From NCBI GenBank assembly GCA_018374355.1, contig JAHAFI010000026.1, positions 1 to 46,767 on the forward strand: a stretch of DNA of 46,767 nt, in the 5' to 3' direction. Below, piece by piece: positions 1 to 8,744 of the stretch (the first letter of the stretch is position 1; every line of letters starts with the position of its first letter). The stretch comes from Clostridiales bacterium (GTDB lineage: Bacteria; Bacillota; Clostridia; Lachnospirales; Lachnospiraceae). Below the pieces are notes generated by a model that had not been told where the DNA came from, did no database searches, and saw nothing but the letters and a program-made list of their open reading frames with translations. A program made the translations under genes and the position numbers.

Positions 1-126
1 AATATTATCGCATACAGGAGCCAGTATGGGAGCACAGACCCTACGGCGATCGTGGGGCCGGCGATTGCGGCTACGGCGGTGAGCACGGCGGTGGCGGTGA
101 TTTTTTGCAAAATAAAGGCGAAATAG
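1..126 (+). CDS. spmA: Spore maturation protein A, C-terminal fragment (cut by window edge)
   Basis: Frame 1 is open from the first base to a TAG at 124-126 and gives 41 residues. The segment SQYGSTDPTAIVGPAIAAT matches the conserved end of SpmA (in B. subtilis SpmA, SSKTPTDIVGPSILAT), a nucleoside-recognition (Gate) domain membrane protein needed for spore core dehydration. The rest of the gene lies outside the window. spmA is usually followed directly by spmB; here spmB is 4.5 kb away on the opposite strand. Confidence 0.75.
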   Translation, partial: NIIAYRSQYGSTDPTAIVGPAIAATAVSTAVAVIFCKIKAK

Positions 127-190
127 TGTAGTGATTCCCATAGAAAAATATGATATGATAAAAAAAGAAATACTAGTATTGAGAAAGGGG

Positions 191-2560
191 ATGAGAGAAA
201 TTTTTTGCTCAAGATGTGGAACACAATTAGAAGAGGGTACAAAATTCTGTCCGGTCTGCGGAGCGCCGACAGAGGAAGAAAACACGGGAATGCAGTGGCA
301 GCAGAATAGTCCGGTACCCGGAAAGAGAAAAAGAGGGCTGCTTGCTGCTCTGGGCATCACGGCTGGCTGTCTTGCCGTAGCGCTGGTGACAGTGGTGGTA
401 TTGAACATTGCTGATAATTTAAAGAATAAGAACGAGGACAGTTCTTATACACAGGCTTTAGAGGAGGAGTCAACTTCCTCGCAGGAAAAGCAGGAGGGAA
501 AGATTCAGAAGGTAGCTGCGCTGGAACGGCCGTCCATACTGGGGATTTTTGAAAAACTGACGGATGATTCCTTAAAGCCGAATGTGGGCAGCTATACGGT
601 AGACGCAGATTTGGGGAATGTTACCAACCGGGAGCAGTTTATACATGATGTAAACTCGGAACAGGCACAGCTTCTGGCAGAGAATATGTTCTATGTGACA
701 TCCGGCTACCAAAAGGAATTTTTTGAGACGTATGAGAGTAACCGTTACGCACTGGTTCCTAATTTTGTGACGGTGGATTCTATGATGCATACGTATCATT
801 TGTATTTCAGCTATCTTATGAAGAAAACGGAACGCAATTACATAGCGGATGCATTGTCTTCGGTGAGCAGGGATATGCTGGCGGAGAGTGCGGAGCAGTA
901 TAAAGAACTGAAAGGGACGGAATGGGAGTCTGCGGCGCTGAGGAATATGGCTTTTTTTGCAGTAGGGGCATATTTACAGGATGAGAGTACGGAAATTCCC
1001 GAAGAGGTTTCTGAGATTGCGTCCAGGGAGATTTCCAAGATTATGGATGCGTCCGAAATCGGTGATTCGGAGCTTACCAGAACGATGTTGGATTATTCCC
1101 AGTTCCTTCCCAGAGGCTATTATGAGGGTGATGAACAACTGGAAAAGTATTTCCGGGCTATGATGTGGTATGGACAGGTTGGATTTCTCCGGACTGATGA
1201 GGATCTGGAACGGAGCGCGCTGCTGATGACACTGGCTATGGGACAGGATGCTTTCAGCCAGTGGGAGGCGATTTATGTGGTGACTTCCTTCTTTGCAGGA
1301 GCCAGCGATGATCTGACTTACTATGAATACCTGCCGGCTATAGAAGCTGCTTACGGAAAAGCGCCGAAAATGTCCTCGCTGGTAGGAAATGAAGAGGGAT
1401 GGAAACGCTTCCGCCTATTGACAGAAGAGATGAAGGCTCCGGCCATTAATTCCATTCCGACGGTCGATGATAATAATCCGGACACCAAAACAACGGAGCA
1501 AAATAAAGGCTTCCGCTTTATGGGACAGAGGTTTACTATTGATGCGGCCATTTTCAAGAAGTTGATTTATGAAGAGGTTCAGAAAAATCCCAGCGGGGAC
1601 AAGAGAATGCTCCCTGATGTTCTGGATGTAGCCTCCGCTCTGGGCTCCGATGCTGCCTACGCTATTTTGGAGGAACAGGGAGACACCGCTTATGCCAATT
1701 ATAAGGAAAATATGGAAGGGCTGCGGGCAGGAATTGCCAATGCGCCGGAGACACTGTGGAGCGCCAGTCTGTATTCCAACTGGCTGTATACCCTGAAACC
1801 TCTTCTGGAAGAGAAGGGAGAGGGCTATCCCAGCTTTATGCGGAGTGCTCAGTGGGCGAAGAAAAATCTGGAAAGCTTTGCCGGAAGCTATACGGAGCTG
1901 AAGCATGATACGGTGCTGTATGCTAAACAGGTAATGGCTGAAATGGGCGGCGGTGAACTGCCCAAATGGGATGACAGAGGTTATGTGGAACCGGAGATTG
2001 AAGTATGGTCAAGGTTTGCGCAGCTTTCTGCAAAGACAGCGGAAGGTTTAAAATCCTATGGAATTTTAAGCGAGGAAGATGCAGATAACTTGAAAAGGCT
2101 GGAGGAAATGGCAGAACAGTTTTTGGTGATGTCCCAAAAGGAACTGTCCAATACACTGCTGACAGATGAGGAATACGATTTGATCCGTAATTATGGAGGA
2201 AATCTGGAACATTTCTGGCTGGAGGCCTTTCAGGATGAGGGGGAAAATATCAACAGCGGAGATTTTCCGGCAGCCATCGTGACGGATATTGCCACAGACC
2301 CCAATGGAACCTGTCTGGAAGTGGGAACGGGAAATCCATCCATAATCTATGTGATTGTTCCTATAGACGGAGAGCTTCATATCTGCTCGGGAGCGGTTTT
2401 CTCCTTCTATCAGTTTGAACAGCCGATTTCCGACCGCCTGACGGACAGCGCATGGCGGCAGATGATGGGAATTGCGGCTACAGACGAAGGGCTGTACAGC
2501 TATGATACGGCCATCGATCAGCCGAAATGGACCCGGTCTTACCGTTATGAGTACAAGTAA
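191..2560 (+). CDS. Zinc-ribbon, membrane-anchored DUF3160 protein
   Basis: Starting at ATG 191 the protein has 789 residues. It begins with a four-cysteine zinc ribbon (C6, C9, C20, C23, in FCSRCG and FCPVCG), then a basic linker, one membrane helix around residues 47-72, an acidic low-complexity stretch, and a large extracellular region that resembles DUF3160. DUF3160 proteins are cell-surface proteins of unknown function. The frame is open upstream to a GTG at 131, 4 bases after spmA, with another ATG at 155. I chose 191 because zinc ribbons of this class normally begin at the N-terminus and purine-rich sequence (agaaagggg) abuts it, though the spacing is short, so the start is uncertain. 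It is translationally coupled to the next gene by a 14-base overlap. Confidence 0.75.
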   Translation: MREIFCSRCGTQLEEGTKFCPVCGAPTEEENTGMQWQQNSPVPGKRKRGLLAALGITAGCLAVALVTVVVLNIADNLKNKNEDSSYTQALEEESTSSQEKQEGKIQKVAALERPSILGIFEKLTDDSLKPNVGSYTVDADLGNVTNREQFIHDVNSEQAQLLAENMFYVTSGYQKEFFETYESNRYALVPNFVTVDSMMHTYHLYFSYLMKKTERNYIADALSSVSRDMLAESAEQYKELKGTEWESAALRNMAFFAVGAYLQDESTEIPEEVSEIASREISKIMDASEIGDSELTRTMLDYSQFLPRGYYEGDEQLEKYFRAMMWYGQVGFLRTDEDLERSALLMTLAMGQDAFSQWEAIYVVTSFFAGASDDLTYYEYLPAIEAAYGKAPKMSSLVGNEEGWKRFRLLTEEMKAPAINSIPTVDDNNPDTKTTEQNKGFRFMGQRFTIDAAIFKKLIYEEVQKNPSGDKRMLPDVLDVASALGSDAAYAILEEQGDTAYANYKENMEGLRAGIANAPETLWSASLYSNWLYTLKPLLEEKGEGYPSFMRSAQWAKKNLESFAGSYTELKHDTVLYAKQVMAEMGGGELPKWDDRGYVEPEIEVWSRFAQLSAKTAEGLKSYGILSEEDADNLKRLEEMAEQFLVMSQKELSNTLLTDEEYDLIRNYGGNLEHFWLEAFQDEGENINSGDFPAAIVTDIATDPNGTCLEVGTGNPSIIYVIVPIDGELHICSGAVFSFYQFEQPISDRLTDSAWRQMMGIAATDEGLYSYDTAIDQPKWTRSYRYEYK

Positions 2561-3116
2561 GCGTATTTGGCGGAAAATACTGATTTTGATCACGGCGGCA
2601 GCATTGACTGCCGCCGGTGTTGTTTACGGGTGGTCAAAGGGGGTATTTCTTCCGGGATGGATTGAATGGAAAGAAAGGACGCTGAAGGTGTCGGAGGAAC
2701 GGAAGGATTTGTCCGAGATATCTCTGGAGAACCGTCGGCTAAGAATTGAAAAGGATTCAAAAATCCTCTGGGAGTCGCCCAAAGACCTTCCGGTACAGGA
2801 TTTCCTCTGGTGCGATATCAATCATGATAAAGAGAAGGAATTGATTCTCCTGTGCTGGAAGATCGGACGGTATGGGGAGGCAAAGCCTTACTGGATAGAG
2901 GAGGATGAAAAAAGCTGGAGCCAGCATATCTATATTTACCAGTGGAAGAATGGAGAATTGGATGCACTGTGGATGGCGTCTGATATAGGGATGGATGTGA
3001 CGGAATTTGAAGCAGATCAAAGGGACAGAATCCTGATCACGGAGAAGGACGGAAGAAAAACCGTCTGGGACTGGTTGAGCTGGGGGCTGTCACTGGTGGA
3101 GGAGCGGGAAGGATGA
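2547..3116 (+). CDS. Small membrane-anchored protein coupled to the DUF3160 gene
   Basis: The protein has 189 residues with one N-terminal membrane helix (about residues 9-28) after a short basic segment, then a soluble domain predicted outside the cell. The motif DINHDKEKELILLCWK resembles a single FG-GAP/VCBS-like repeat (D-x-N-x-D), but that is a weak call. I use ATG 2547 rather than the upstream in-frame ATG at 2472. The chosen ATG overlaps the stop of the DUF3160 gene, which is typical of translational coupling. The two proteins probably act together at the membrane. Function is unknown. Confidence 0.65.
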   Translation: MSTSKRIWRKILILITAAALTAAGVVYGWSKGVFLPGWIEWKERTLKVSEERKDLSEISLENRRLRIEKDSKILWESPKDLPVQDFLWCDINHDKEKELILLCWKIGRYGEAKPYWIEEDEKSWSQHIYIYQWKNGELDALWMASDIGMDVTEFEADQRDRILITEKDGRKTVWDWLSWGLSLVEEREG

Positions 3117-3172
3117 GTCTGCTTTAGTCATAATGACGAAAAACCCGGAGAAAAAAAGAAAAATTTTCTGTA

Positions 3173-3201
3173 TTGTATGTTGCCTGCGATTCCCCTATAA
3201 T
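3173..3201 (+). promoter_or_regulatory. Putative sigma-A promoter of the first MATE gene
   Basis: TTGTAT (3173-3178) and TATAAT (3196-3201) are separated by 17 bases. This predicts a leader of about 68 bases before the ATG at 3276. The leader has some GC-rich pairing potential, but I do not recognise a riboswitch class. Confidence 0.5.
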
Positions 3202-3275
3202 AACCCCGTACAAAATAATTTGACGGTTTATGCAAGGGCGCCGGAGCGTACCTGCACAAAGGGCAGGAGGAAAAT

Positions 3276-4619
3276 ATGGAAAAGGACATGACGGCAGGAA
3301 GCCCTGCGAAGATCATTTGGAGTTTCACGCTTCCGATCGTAATCGGAAACATTTTTCAGCAGTTCTACAGCATGGTAGACACGGTAATTGTTGGTAAATT
3401 TGTAGGAACGAAGGCATTGGCGGCAGTAGGGTCTACAGGAACCATTTGCTTTCTGATTCTGGGATTTTTGATGGGAATGACGGCAGGATTTACGGTGCTC
3501 ACCAGTCAGAGATTCGGGGCCGGAGACATGGCAGGAATGAGAAAAACAGTTGGTTCTGCCTCCGTTCTGGCGGTGATCGTATCGGTGATTATGACGGTTG
3601 TGAGCATGGCATTTATGAAGCCGCTGCTGATTCTGATGAATACGCCGGAGGACATCTTTCAGGATGCGTATGCTTATATTATGATTATCTGCGGCGGTAT
3701 CTTTGCACAGGTGCTGTATAATCTGCTGGCAGGAATCCTGAGAGCGCTGGGAAACAGTAAGGTTCCGCTGTATTTCCTGCTGTTTTCTGCACTTTTAAAT
3801 ATTGTTTTGGATCTGGTTTTGATCATCGTATTTCACATGGGAGCAGCAGGAGCCGCTTATGCCACAGTAATTTCTCAGGGAGTTTCCGGAGTGCTGTGCC
3901 TCATTTATATAATCAAAAAGGTGCCTCTTTTGAAGCTGGAGAAATCGGATTTTAAGCCGGATTTTTATCTCGTGCGGAATCAGCTTGCCATTGGATTTCC
4001 TATGGCTCTTCAGTTTTCCATCACGGCAATCGGAGCAATGATGGTACAGTCTGCATTGAATGCGCTGGGATCTCTTCATGTGGCGGCATTTACTGCGGCG
4101 AGCAAGATTGAACAGGTAATCAGCCAGATGTACGTTGCGCTGGGAACCACCATGGCTACGTACTCCGCCCAGAATATAGGAGCTGGAAAGGTGACTCGTA
4201 TACGGGAAGGATTCCGTGCAGCTACGGTGATGTCCTTTATCTATGCGGCTGTGACAGGAATTCTGACCTTCTGCTGGGGATATCATCTGACCGGATTGTT
4301 TGTGTCTGAGAATCTGGACTCTGTGGTAGGGCTGGTAAATATATATCTGAGATGCGTTGCAGTTTTCTTCATTCCGCTGGCAGTGGTAAATATATACAGA
4401 AACGGAATTCAGGGAATGGGATTCGGACTGATGCCGATGATGGCAGGTGTGGCCGAACTGGTCGGAAGGGGCGTTGTAGCCGTTATTGCTTCCAGACGGG
4501 ACAGCTATCTGGGAATCTGCATGGCAAGCCCGATTGCTTGGATTTTGGCTGGGGCGTTGCTGATTTTTATGTATTGGTACATTATGAAAAAGCTGAAAGA
4601 CAGCCGGAGGTTTGAATAG
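3276..4619 (+). CDS. MATE family efflux transporter
   Basis: The protein has 447 residues, normal for the family, with twelve predicted membrane helices. It carries the MatE hallmarks: an opening P-x-K-x-I-W-SF-x-LP-I-x-x-GN-x-FQQ-FY motif, then D-T-V-I-V-GK-F-V-G in helix 2 and LRALGNS in the middle. MATE proteins export cationic drugs or metabolites in exchange for Na+ or H+. The start has a strong ribosome binding site (AGGAGG at 3265-3270). The gene has its own promoter and ends 21 bases from the convergent spmB stop. Substrate cannot be inferred. Confidence 0.92.
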   Translation: MEKDMTAGSPAKIIWSFTLPIVIGNIFQQFYSMVDTVIVGKFVGTKALAAVGSTGTICFLILGFLMGMTAGFTVLTSQRFGAGDMAGMRKTVGSASVLAVIVSVIMTVVSMAFMKPLLILMNTPEDIFQDAYAYIMIICGGIFAQVLYNLLAGILRALGNSKVPLYFLLFSALLNIVLDLVLIIVFHMGAAGAAYATVISQGVSGVLCLIYIIKKVPLLKLEKSDFKPDFYLVRNQLAIGFPMALQFSITAIGAMMVQSALNALGSLHVAAFTAASKIEQVISQMYVALGTTMATYSAQNIGAGKVTRIREGFRAATVMSFIYAAVTGILTFCWGYHLTGLFVSENLDSVVGLVNIYLRCVAVFFIPLAVVNIYRNGIQGMGFGLMPMMAGVAELVGRGVVAVIASRRDSYLGICMASPIAWILAGALLIFMYWYIMKKLKDSRRFE

Positions 4620-4640
4620 AAGTACAGTGCAAACTTCCTG

Positions 4641-5165
4641 TTACATCATCCCGGCCAGAATGACGCTGGCGATGGTTCCTCCCAAGGTGGCCAGAAGGGC
4701 TCCGGCAAGGGTATACCGGGTTTTGGTAACTTTGGCGGCGATAAAATAAACACTCATAGTATAAAAAACGGTTTCGGTACTGCTCAGGAGCAGCGAGGCG
4801 ATCAGCCCTGCTCTGGAGTCAGTACCGAATTCTTTATAAATGTCAAGAAGAAGTCCGGTGGCGGCGCTGGAGGAAAATAGTTTGACGATGGAGAGGGGAA
4901 CCAGTTCTCCGGGAAAGCCCAGACGATCCAGAAACTTTCCGAGAAAGCTGCCGACCATATCCAGAAATCCCGATGCCCGGAGGATGCCTACGCCGGTCAT
5001 CAGACCGATCAGGGTGGGAAGGATTTTGACCACGGTTTTCAGGCCGCTGGCAGCGCCTTCTACGAAGTCTTCGTAAATATTGCGGCGCATGAGGAAGCCG
5101 AAACCTATGATGTAGAAGAATATTAGGGGGATGATCATGTCGGAGAGGAAGAGGAGGAGTTTCAT
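4641..5165 (-). CDS. spmB: Spore maturation protein B
   Basis: The 174-residue hydrophobic protein fits SpmB in length. It has a nucleoside-recognition (Gate) domain with segments EGAASGLKTVVKILPTLIGL and SSTETVFYTMSVYF, both characteristic of SpmB. SpmA and SpmB together are needed for spore core dehydration and heat resistance. ATG 5165 has GAGG six bases upstream. The gene lies on the minus strand, convergent with the MATE gene and separated from spmA. Its upstream region is the palindrome-rich gap. Confidence 0.88.
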   Translation of the reverse strand: MKLLLFLSDMIIPLIFFYIIGFGFLMRRNIYEDFVEGAASGLKTVVKILPTLIGLMTGVGILRASGFLDMVGSFLGKFLDRLGFPGELVPLSIVKLFSSSAATGLLLDIYKEFGTDSRAGLIASLLLSSTETVFYTMSVYFIAAKVTKTRYTLAGALLATLGGTIASVILAGMM

Positions 5166-5235
5166 GGGGGGGCCTCGCTGAATGAATAGGTTTGGTTTAG
5201 TGTATGCAGGGGGGAGGGGTTATATGAAGCGGACG

Positions 5236-5480
5236 CACAGGGGGCGCCTTTCGGTCCGGGCGGCAGCTCCGAAGGGGCGGAGGCACTAAGCGGCCGGGGC
5301 CAGCATGGCTCGGGGACCGATGCAGTTCAGCACGAAAATCTGAAAGATTTTCGCACTTCAGTGCATCTGACAGTCAGGCTTTGTAAGCCTGACTGTCCCC
5401 CTCCCCCTGCAGGCCCCGCCCGCTAAGTGCCTTCCAGCCCCTTCTCCGTATGCCGCCCGGCCCGAAAGGCGCCCCCTGTG
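5236..5480. repeat. Compound palindrome A, about 245 bp
   Basis: The outer arms 5236-5293 and 5420-5480 are imperfect reverse complements; for example CACAGGGGGCGCCTTTCGG on the left pairs with CCCGAAAGGCGCCCCCTGTG on the right. Between them lie two hairpins with perfect stems: 5333-5341 with 5345-5353 (9 bp, CGAAAATCT), and 5369-5381 with 5385-5397 (13 bp). The arms are much richer in G+C than the neighbouring genes. No convincing reading frame lies inside. Its size and architecture match palindrome B. Confidence 0.8.
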
Positions 5481-5646
5481 CTGGTTATATAAGGCGCTGC
5501 GGTGTGGTGGAGAGGCGGAACGCAGTGGTTGCTGCAATTCTGTTATCTATCGGCACATATTTTTTAGGAATAGCTGAAACCAGCCCACCCACTCCAACAA
5601 ACCACTCGCGCCGCAGGCGCCCCAAGGCCTCACCTATTGGAGGAGA

Positions 5647-5890
5647 GCACCGTTGGCTGGGTAGGGCCGGGGATGCATCTTTCGGGCTGTTACAAGAACT
5701 TAGCAAAAAAGGAGCGGCGTCACATGGGCGAAAATTGGTTTACAAAACCAATTTTCGAGGGCTGTTGAGACGAGAAATCCATCAGGATTTCTTGTTGAAT
5801 CAGCCCGGTCCCATGTGGCGCCGTTCCTTTTTTGGTTAGTTCTTGTTAAGCCTGAAAGCCGCATCCCCGGCCCTACCCAGCCAACGGTGC
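5647..5890. repeat. Compound palindrome B, about 244 bp
   Basis: The outer arms 5647-5728 and 5809-5890 are imperfect reverse complements; GCACCGTTGGCTGGGTAGGG pairs with the block ending at 5890, and the match continues through CGGCGTCACATGGG. Inside are a perfect 13-bp hairpin (5729-5741 with 5745-5757, beginning CGAAAATTGG) and an 8-bp hairpin (5773-5780 with 5785-5792). It lies between the start of spmB and the stop of the second MATE gene. The 763-base gap 5166-5928 otherwise holds no supported gene. Confidence 0.8.
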
Positions 5891-5928
5891 GGCCTTCTCC
5901 ATACCAGCCACCACAATCACCAGCCCCC

Positions 5929-7278
5929 CTACCTCCAACACTTCCTAACTCTCCAAACATAATACCCCACAAACAACCCCGCCGTAATAAACCAAGTAAC
6001 CGGATAACTAAATATAATCGTCTCCAACCCCGGCTTCAACGGAACGATAAAGATAATCCAGAGCACACGAAGCAGACAGATTCCACCGCAGGTCATCAGC
6101 ATAGGGATCACCACATCTCCGGTTCCGCGGAGAGCCCCGGATAAAAGCTCCACGAAAACAAACAGGAAATACGCAGGAGCAATCACATGAAGCATCTGCA
6201 TACCGATATCTACCACGGCATTATCCGTGGTAAACATCCGAAACAGCGGTCTTCCGGCAACGAAAAGGAATCCCGTGATCAAAAGCGCAGTAGTGAGAGC
6301 CATAGCGATACCCACCCGCACGGATTTTTTCATTCGGTCATACCTTCCGGCTCCCAGATTCTGTCCCACAAAGGTGGTAACAGCGATTCCAAACGCACTG
6401 TTGATCATCCAGTAGAGAGCGTCGATTTTCCCGAAAGCGGTCCAAGCAGCCATGGTATCAGTCCCGTAGGTATTCAGGGAAGCCTGAATAAACATATTGG
6501 AACAGCTATACATGATAGACTGAATACCGGTGGGAAGTCCGATCCAGATCAGAGACAGGAGCGCTGCCTTGTGAAAACGGATTTCCCGGAGATTCAGATG
6601 GTAGATATCGTCAGATTTCATCAGCGCGCGGATAATCAAAACAGCGCTGACTGCCTGAGAAAATACAGTAGCGATGGAAACGCCGCTGACACCCATATGA
6701 AATACGATGACAAGAACGATATCAAGGACAATATTCAAAATACAGCAGACGATCAGGTAGTACAGCGGACGTTTGGAATCGCCTACGGCACGGAGGATAC
6801 TGGAACCCACATTATAGATGAACACAAAAAGAATGCCTGCAAAATAAATCCGCAGATAGAGGATGGAATCTGCCATCAGATTTTCCGGTGTGTTCATGAT
6901 GCGAAGCAGCCATGGGGCGGAAATAATTCCCAGAATCGTGATAAACACACTGCCCACAATAGAAAATGCAAAAGCAGTATGAAGGGAACGGCTTACCTGA
7001 TTTTTGTCCCGTGCGCCGTAGAATTGGGAAATAATAACGGTAGCGCCGGAAGCCAGTCCCACAAAAAAGCCTACGATCAGCCCTACAATCTGGGCAGAAG
7101 AACCGCCTACGGAAGCCAGCGCCTCCTTGCCCACAAAACGGCCCACCACAACGGTATCAGCCGTATTATAAAGCTGCTGAAAAAAAGTCCCCAGAACAAT
7201 GGGGAAGAAGAATAATAGAAGCTGTTTCCAGATTACTCCCTCTGTAATCTGATTTGCTGCGTTTTTTTCCTGTGTCAT
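5929..7278 (-). CDS. MATE family efflux transporter
   Basis: The protein has 449 residues and the full MatE fold: FFPIVLGTFFQQLYNTADTV near the start, then VVGRFVGKEALASVGG, and SILRAVGDSKRPLYYL mid-protein. ATG 7278 has AGGAGGG about eight bases upstream. The start overlaps the stop of the Crp/Fnr gene by four bases (ATGA), so the two are co-transcribed and probably translationally coupled. The regulator may therefore control this exporter as well as the divergent oxygen-defence genes. Substrate unknown. Confidence 0.93.
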   Translation of the reverse strand: MTQEKNAANQITEGVIWKQLLLFFFPIVLGTFFQQLYNTADTVVVGRFVGKEALASVGGSSAQIVGLIVGFFVGLASGATVIISQFYGARDKNQVSRSLHTAFAFSIVGSVFITILGIISAPWLLRIMNTPENLMADSILYLRIYFAGILFVFIYNVGSSILRAVGDSKRPLYYLIVCCILNIVLDIVLVIVFHMGVSGVSIATVFSQAVSAVLIIRALMKSDDIYHLNLREIRFHKAALLSLIWIGLPTGIQSIMYSCSNMFIQASLNTYGTDTMAAWTAFGKIDALYWMINSAFGIAVTTFVGQNLGAGRYDRMKKSVRVGIAMALTTALLITGFLFVAGRPLFRMFTTDNAVVDIGMQMLHVIAPAYFLFVFVELLSGALRGTGDVVIPMLMTCGGICLLRVLWIIFIVPLKPGLETIIFSYPVTWFITAGLFVGYYVWRVRKCWR

Positions 7279-7931
7279 TTGTAAAAACCCTCCTGTAATG
7301 TTACTTTATGCCGGTCGGTCTGAATCAGGCCGTCCTCTTTCATTTTTTTAAGTTCGCGCATCATGGCGCTGCGGTCTGCAGAAAGATAATCCGCCAATGT
7401 GCTGTAGGAAAAAGGAAGTGTGAACGTGGAAGAGCCATTTTGGGCGTTTAAAAGGGAAAAATAGCATTGAAGCTTTTCCCGTATGGTTCGCTGGCTCAGA
7501 ACCTCCAGCCGCTCACTGAGATGCACGGCTTTTTGGGAAATCATCTGAAGGGCATTGTTTACCAGCAGGCTGTGAAAGGCGCAGGCTTTGGAACAACGCT
7601 TGATCAGATGGGAATAATCAATGTACAGAACCCGGCTTTTTTCCATGCTGTACACCTGAAGAGCGGAAATGGAACGGGAAACAAAGGTAAAGGTTTCCCC
7701 GAAAATATCCCCTTCCTCCAACTGCTCCAGAATGGTCTGCCTTCCGTCTGCATGGGTGCGGAGAAGCTGAAGCTTTCCGTTAAGAACAATTCCAACCTGC
7801 GTATCATTTTCCCCGTAGGAGCAGATAAATTCCCCCGGTATGTACTCCTTCTCTTTCGCGTTAAAGCACACCATCATCCGCTCATATTCATCCTCCTGAA
7901 TCCCCTCAAATAAATGCTGCACTGACCCCAT
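7275..7931 (-). CDS. Crp/Fnr family transcriptional regulator
   Basis: The 218-residue protein has an N-terminal cyclic-nucleotide-type beta barrel (YIPGEFICSYGE, GDIFGET around residues 30-110) and a C-terminal winged helix (LADYLSADRSAMMRELKKM, then LIQTD). The frame stays open upstream to 8039, but that stretch is AT-rich leader, and MGSVQHLF at 7931 is the natural family start with a purine-rich site upstream. No N-terminal cysteine cluster of the FNR type is seen, so the ligand is unknown. It is divergent from the rubredoxin-hemerythrin-flavodiiron operon, which suggests it senses oxygen, NO or redox state. It overlaps the MATE gene downstream. Confidence 0.88.
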   Translation of the reverse strand: MGSVQHLFEGIQEDEYERMMVCFNAKEKEYIPGEFICSYGENDTQVGIVLNGKLQLLRTHADGRQTILEQLEEGDIFGETFTFVSRSISALQVYSMEKSRVLYIDYSHLIKRCSKACAFHSLLVNNALQMISQKAVHLSERLEVLSQRTIREKLQCYFSLLNAQNGSSTFTLPFSYSTLADYLSADRSAMMRELKKMKEDGLIQTDRHKVTLQEGFYK

Positions 7932-7970
7932 AAAAATACATTTCCTTTCCTGTGTAAAAATATTGTACTT

Positions 7971-8013
7971 TGTTGCATAAACGACAGTATTTTTTAAATA
8001 AAGCGAATATAAT
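7971..8013 (+). promoter_or_regulatory. Candidate activator site and promoter for the rubredoxin operon
   Basis: A TATAAT lies at 8008-8013 with no good -35 at 17 bases (cagtat). An imperfect dyad TGTTG-N6-CGACA lies at 7971-7986. Its centre (7978.5) is about 41.5 bases before the expected start site near 8020, the class II position for Crp/Fnr activators. The regulator gene is immediately divergent. Site and spacing are seen; binding is inferred. Confidence 0.4.
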
Positions 8014-8072
8014 AAGTTCAACAAGTAAATTAATATCATTATAAAACAAAGAAAGGCTAAGGTGAAGTCAAA

Positions 8073-8231
8073 ATGAAAAAATATATTTGTGAACCGTGTG
8101 GATATGAGTACGACCCGGCTGTGGGAGATCCGGATGGAGGAATTGAACCGGGAACAGCCTTTGAAGATCTTCCGGAGGACTGGGTTTGTCCAATCTGCGG
8201 AGTGGGAAAAGACGAATTTACAGAAGCGTAA
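8073..8231 (+). CDS. Rubredoxin
   Basis: A 52-residue protein with the rubredoxin signature: C6-x-x-C9-G-Y-E-Y-D-P near the start and C39-P-x-C42-G-V-G-K-D-x-F at the end, forming a one-iron Fe-Cys4 centre. It carries single electrons, here most likely to the flavodiiron or hemerythrin partners encoded downstream. It is preceded by a purine-rich site (aaaggctaaggtg) and is the first gene of the cluster after the divergent regulator. Confidence 0.93.
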   Translation: MKKYICEPCGYEYDPAVGDPDGGIEPGTAFEDLPEDWVCPICGVGKDEFTEA

Positions 8232-8297
8232 AAGATAAAAGCAAAAAATAAAAGCAAAAGATAAAACATTTGGGTGGAAATAACAGGAGGGAAAACC

Positions 8298-8708
8298 ATG
8301 AGGATAGTATTTGATGAAAATTTATACACAGGATATGAGCGGATTGATGAGGAGCACAAAGAACTGATTGCCAGAGTAAATAATCTGGCGGAGAGCTGCG
8401 AAAAGGGAACAGAGAAACTTACAGCAGTAAAAACACTGGATTTCCTGATGGATTATACGGAGTTTCATTTTGCGGATGAAGAAAAGCTTCAGCAGGAGAT
8501 AGGCTACGATCAGTTGGAACAGCACAAAGAACAGCATGAAACCTTTAAAAAAGCAGTAAATGAACTGCGGGAAATGCTGGAGGAGGAAGAAGGTCCTACA
8601 GATGCATTCGTGGAAGCAGTCAACAAAAATATCTGCCGCTGGCTGGTAGAGCATATTCAGAAATGGGACAAAGCAGTTGCCGATGATATCCGGGCAAAAC
8701 AGAAATAG
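8298..8708 (+). CDS. Bacteriohemerythrin
   Basis: The 136-residue protein is a four-helix bundle with hemerythrin diiron ligand motifs in order: ERIDEEHKEL, FHFADEE, QHKEQHETF and LVEHIQKWD. These supply the His/Glu/Asp set that binds O2 at a non-heme diiron site. I chose ATG 8298, directly after AGGAGGG, over the in-frame ATG at 8274. Family members deliver or buffer O2 in the cytoplasm, which fits its place between rubredoxin and the O2-reducing flavodiiron enzyme. Transcription from the rubredoxin promoter is likely (gap 66 bases). Confidence 0.93.
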   Translation: MRIVFDENLYTGYERIDEEHKELIARVNNLAESCEKGTEKLTAVKTLDFLMDYTEFHFADEEKLQQEIGYDQLEQHKEQHETFKKAVNELREMLEEEEGPTDAFVEAVNKNICRWLVEHIQKWDKAVADDIRAKQK

Positions 8709-8744
8709 CAGCGTTACATTGCTGGGAAAGAACAGGGGATTCGG

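Noticed and set aside
3202..3275. Possible riboswitch in the leader of the first MATE gene
   Set aside because: The leader is short (about 70 bases) and I could not match the conserved core of any riboswitch class known to control MATE genes.
5450..6144. Frames on both strands in the G+C-rich gap before the second MATE gene
   Set aside because: They arise from the compound palindromes (Pro/Arg/Gly-rich, mirrored on both strands) or from antisense of the MATE gene.
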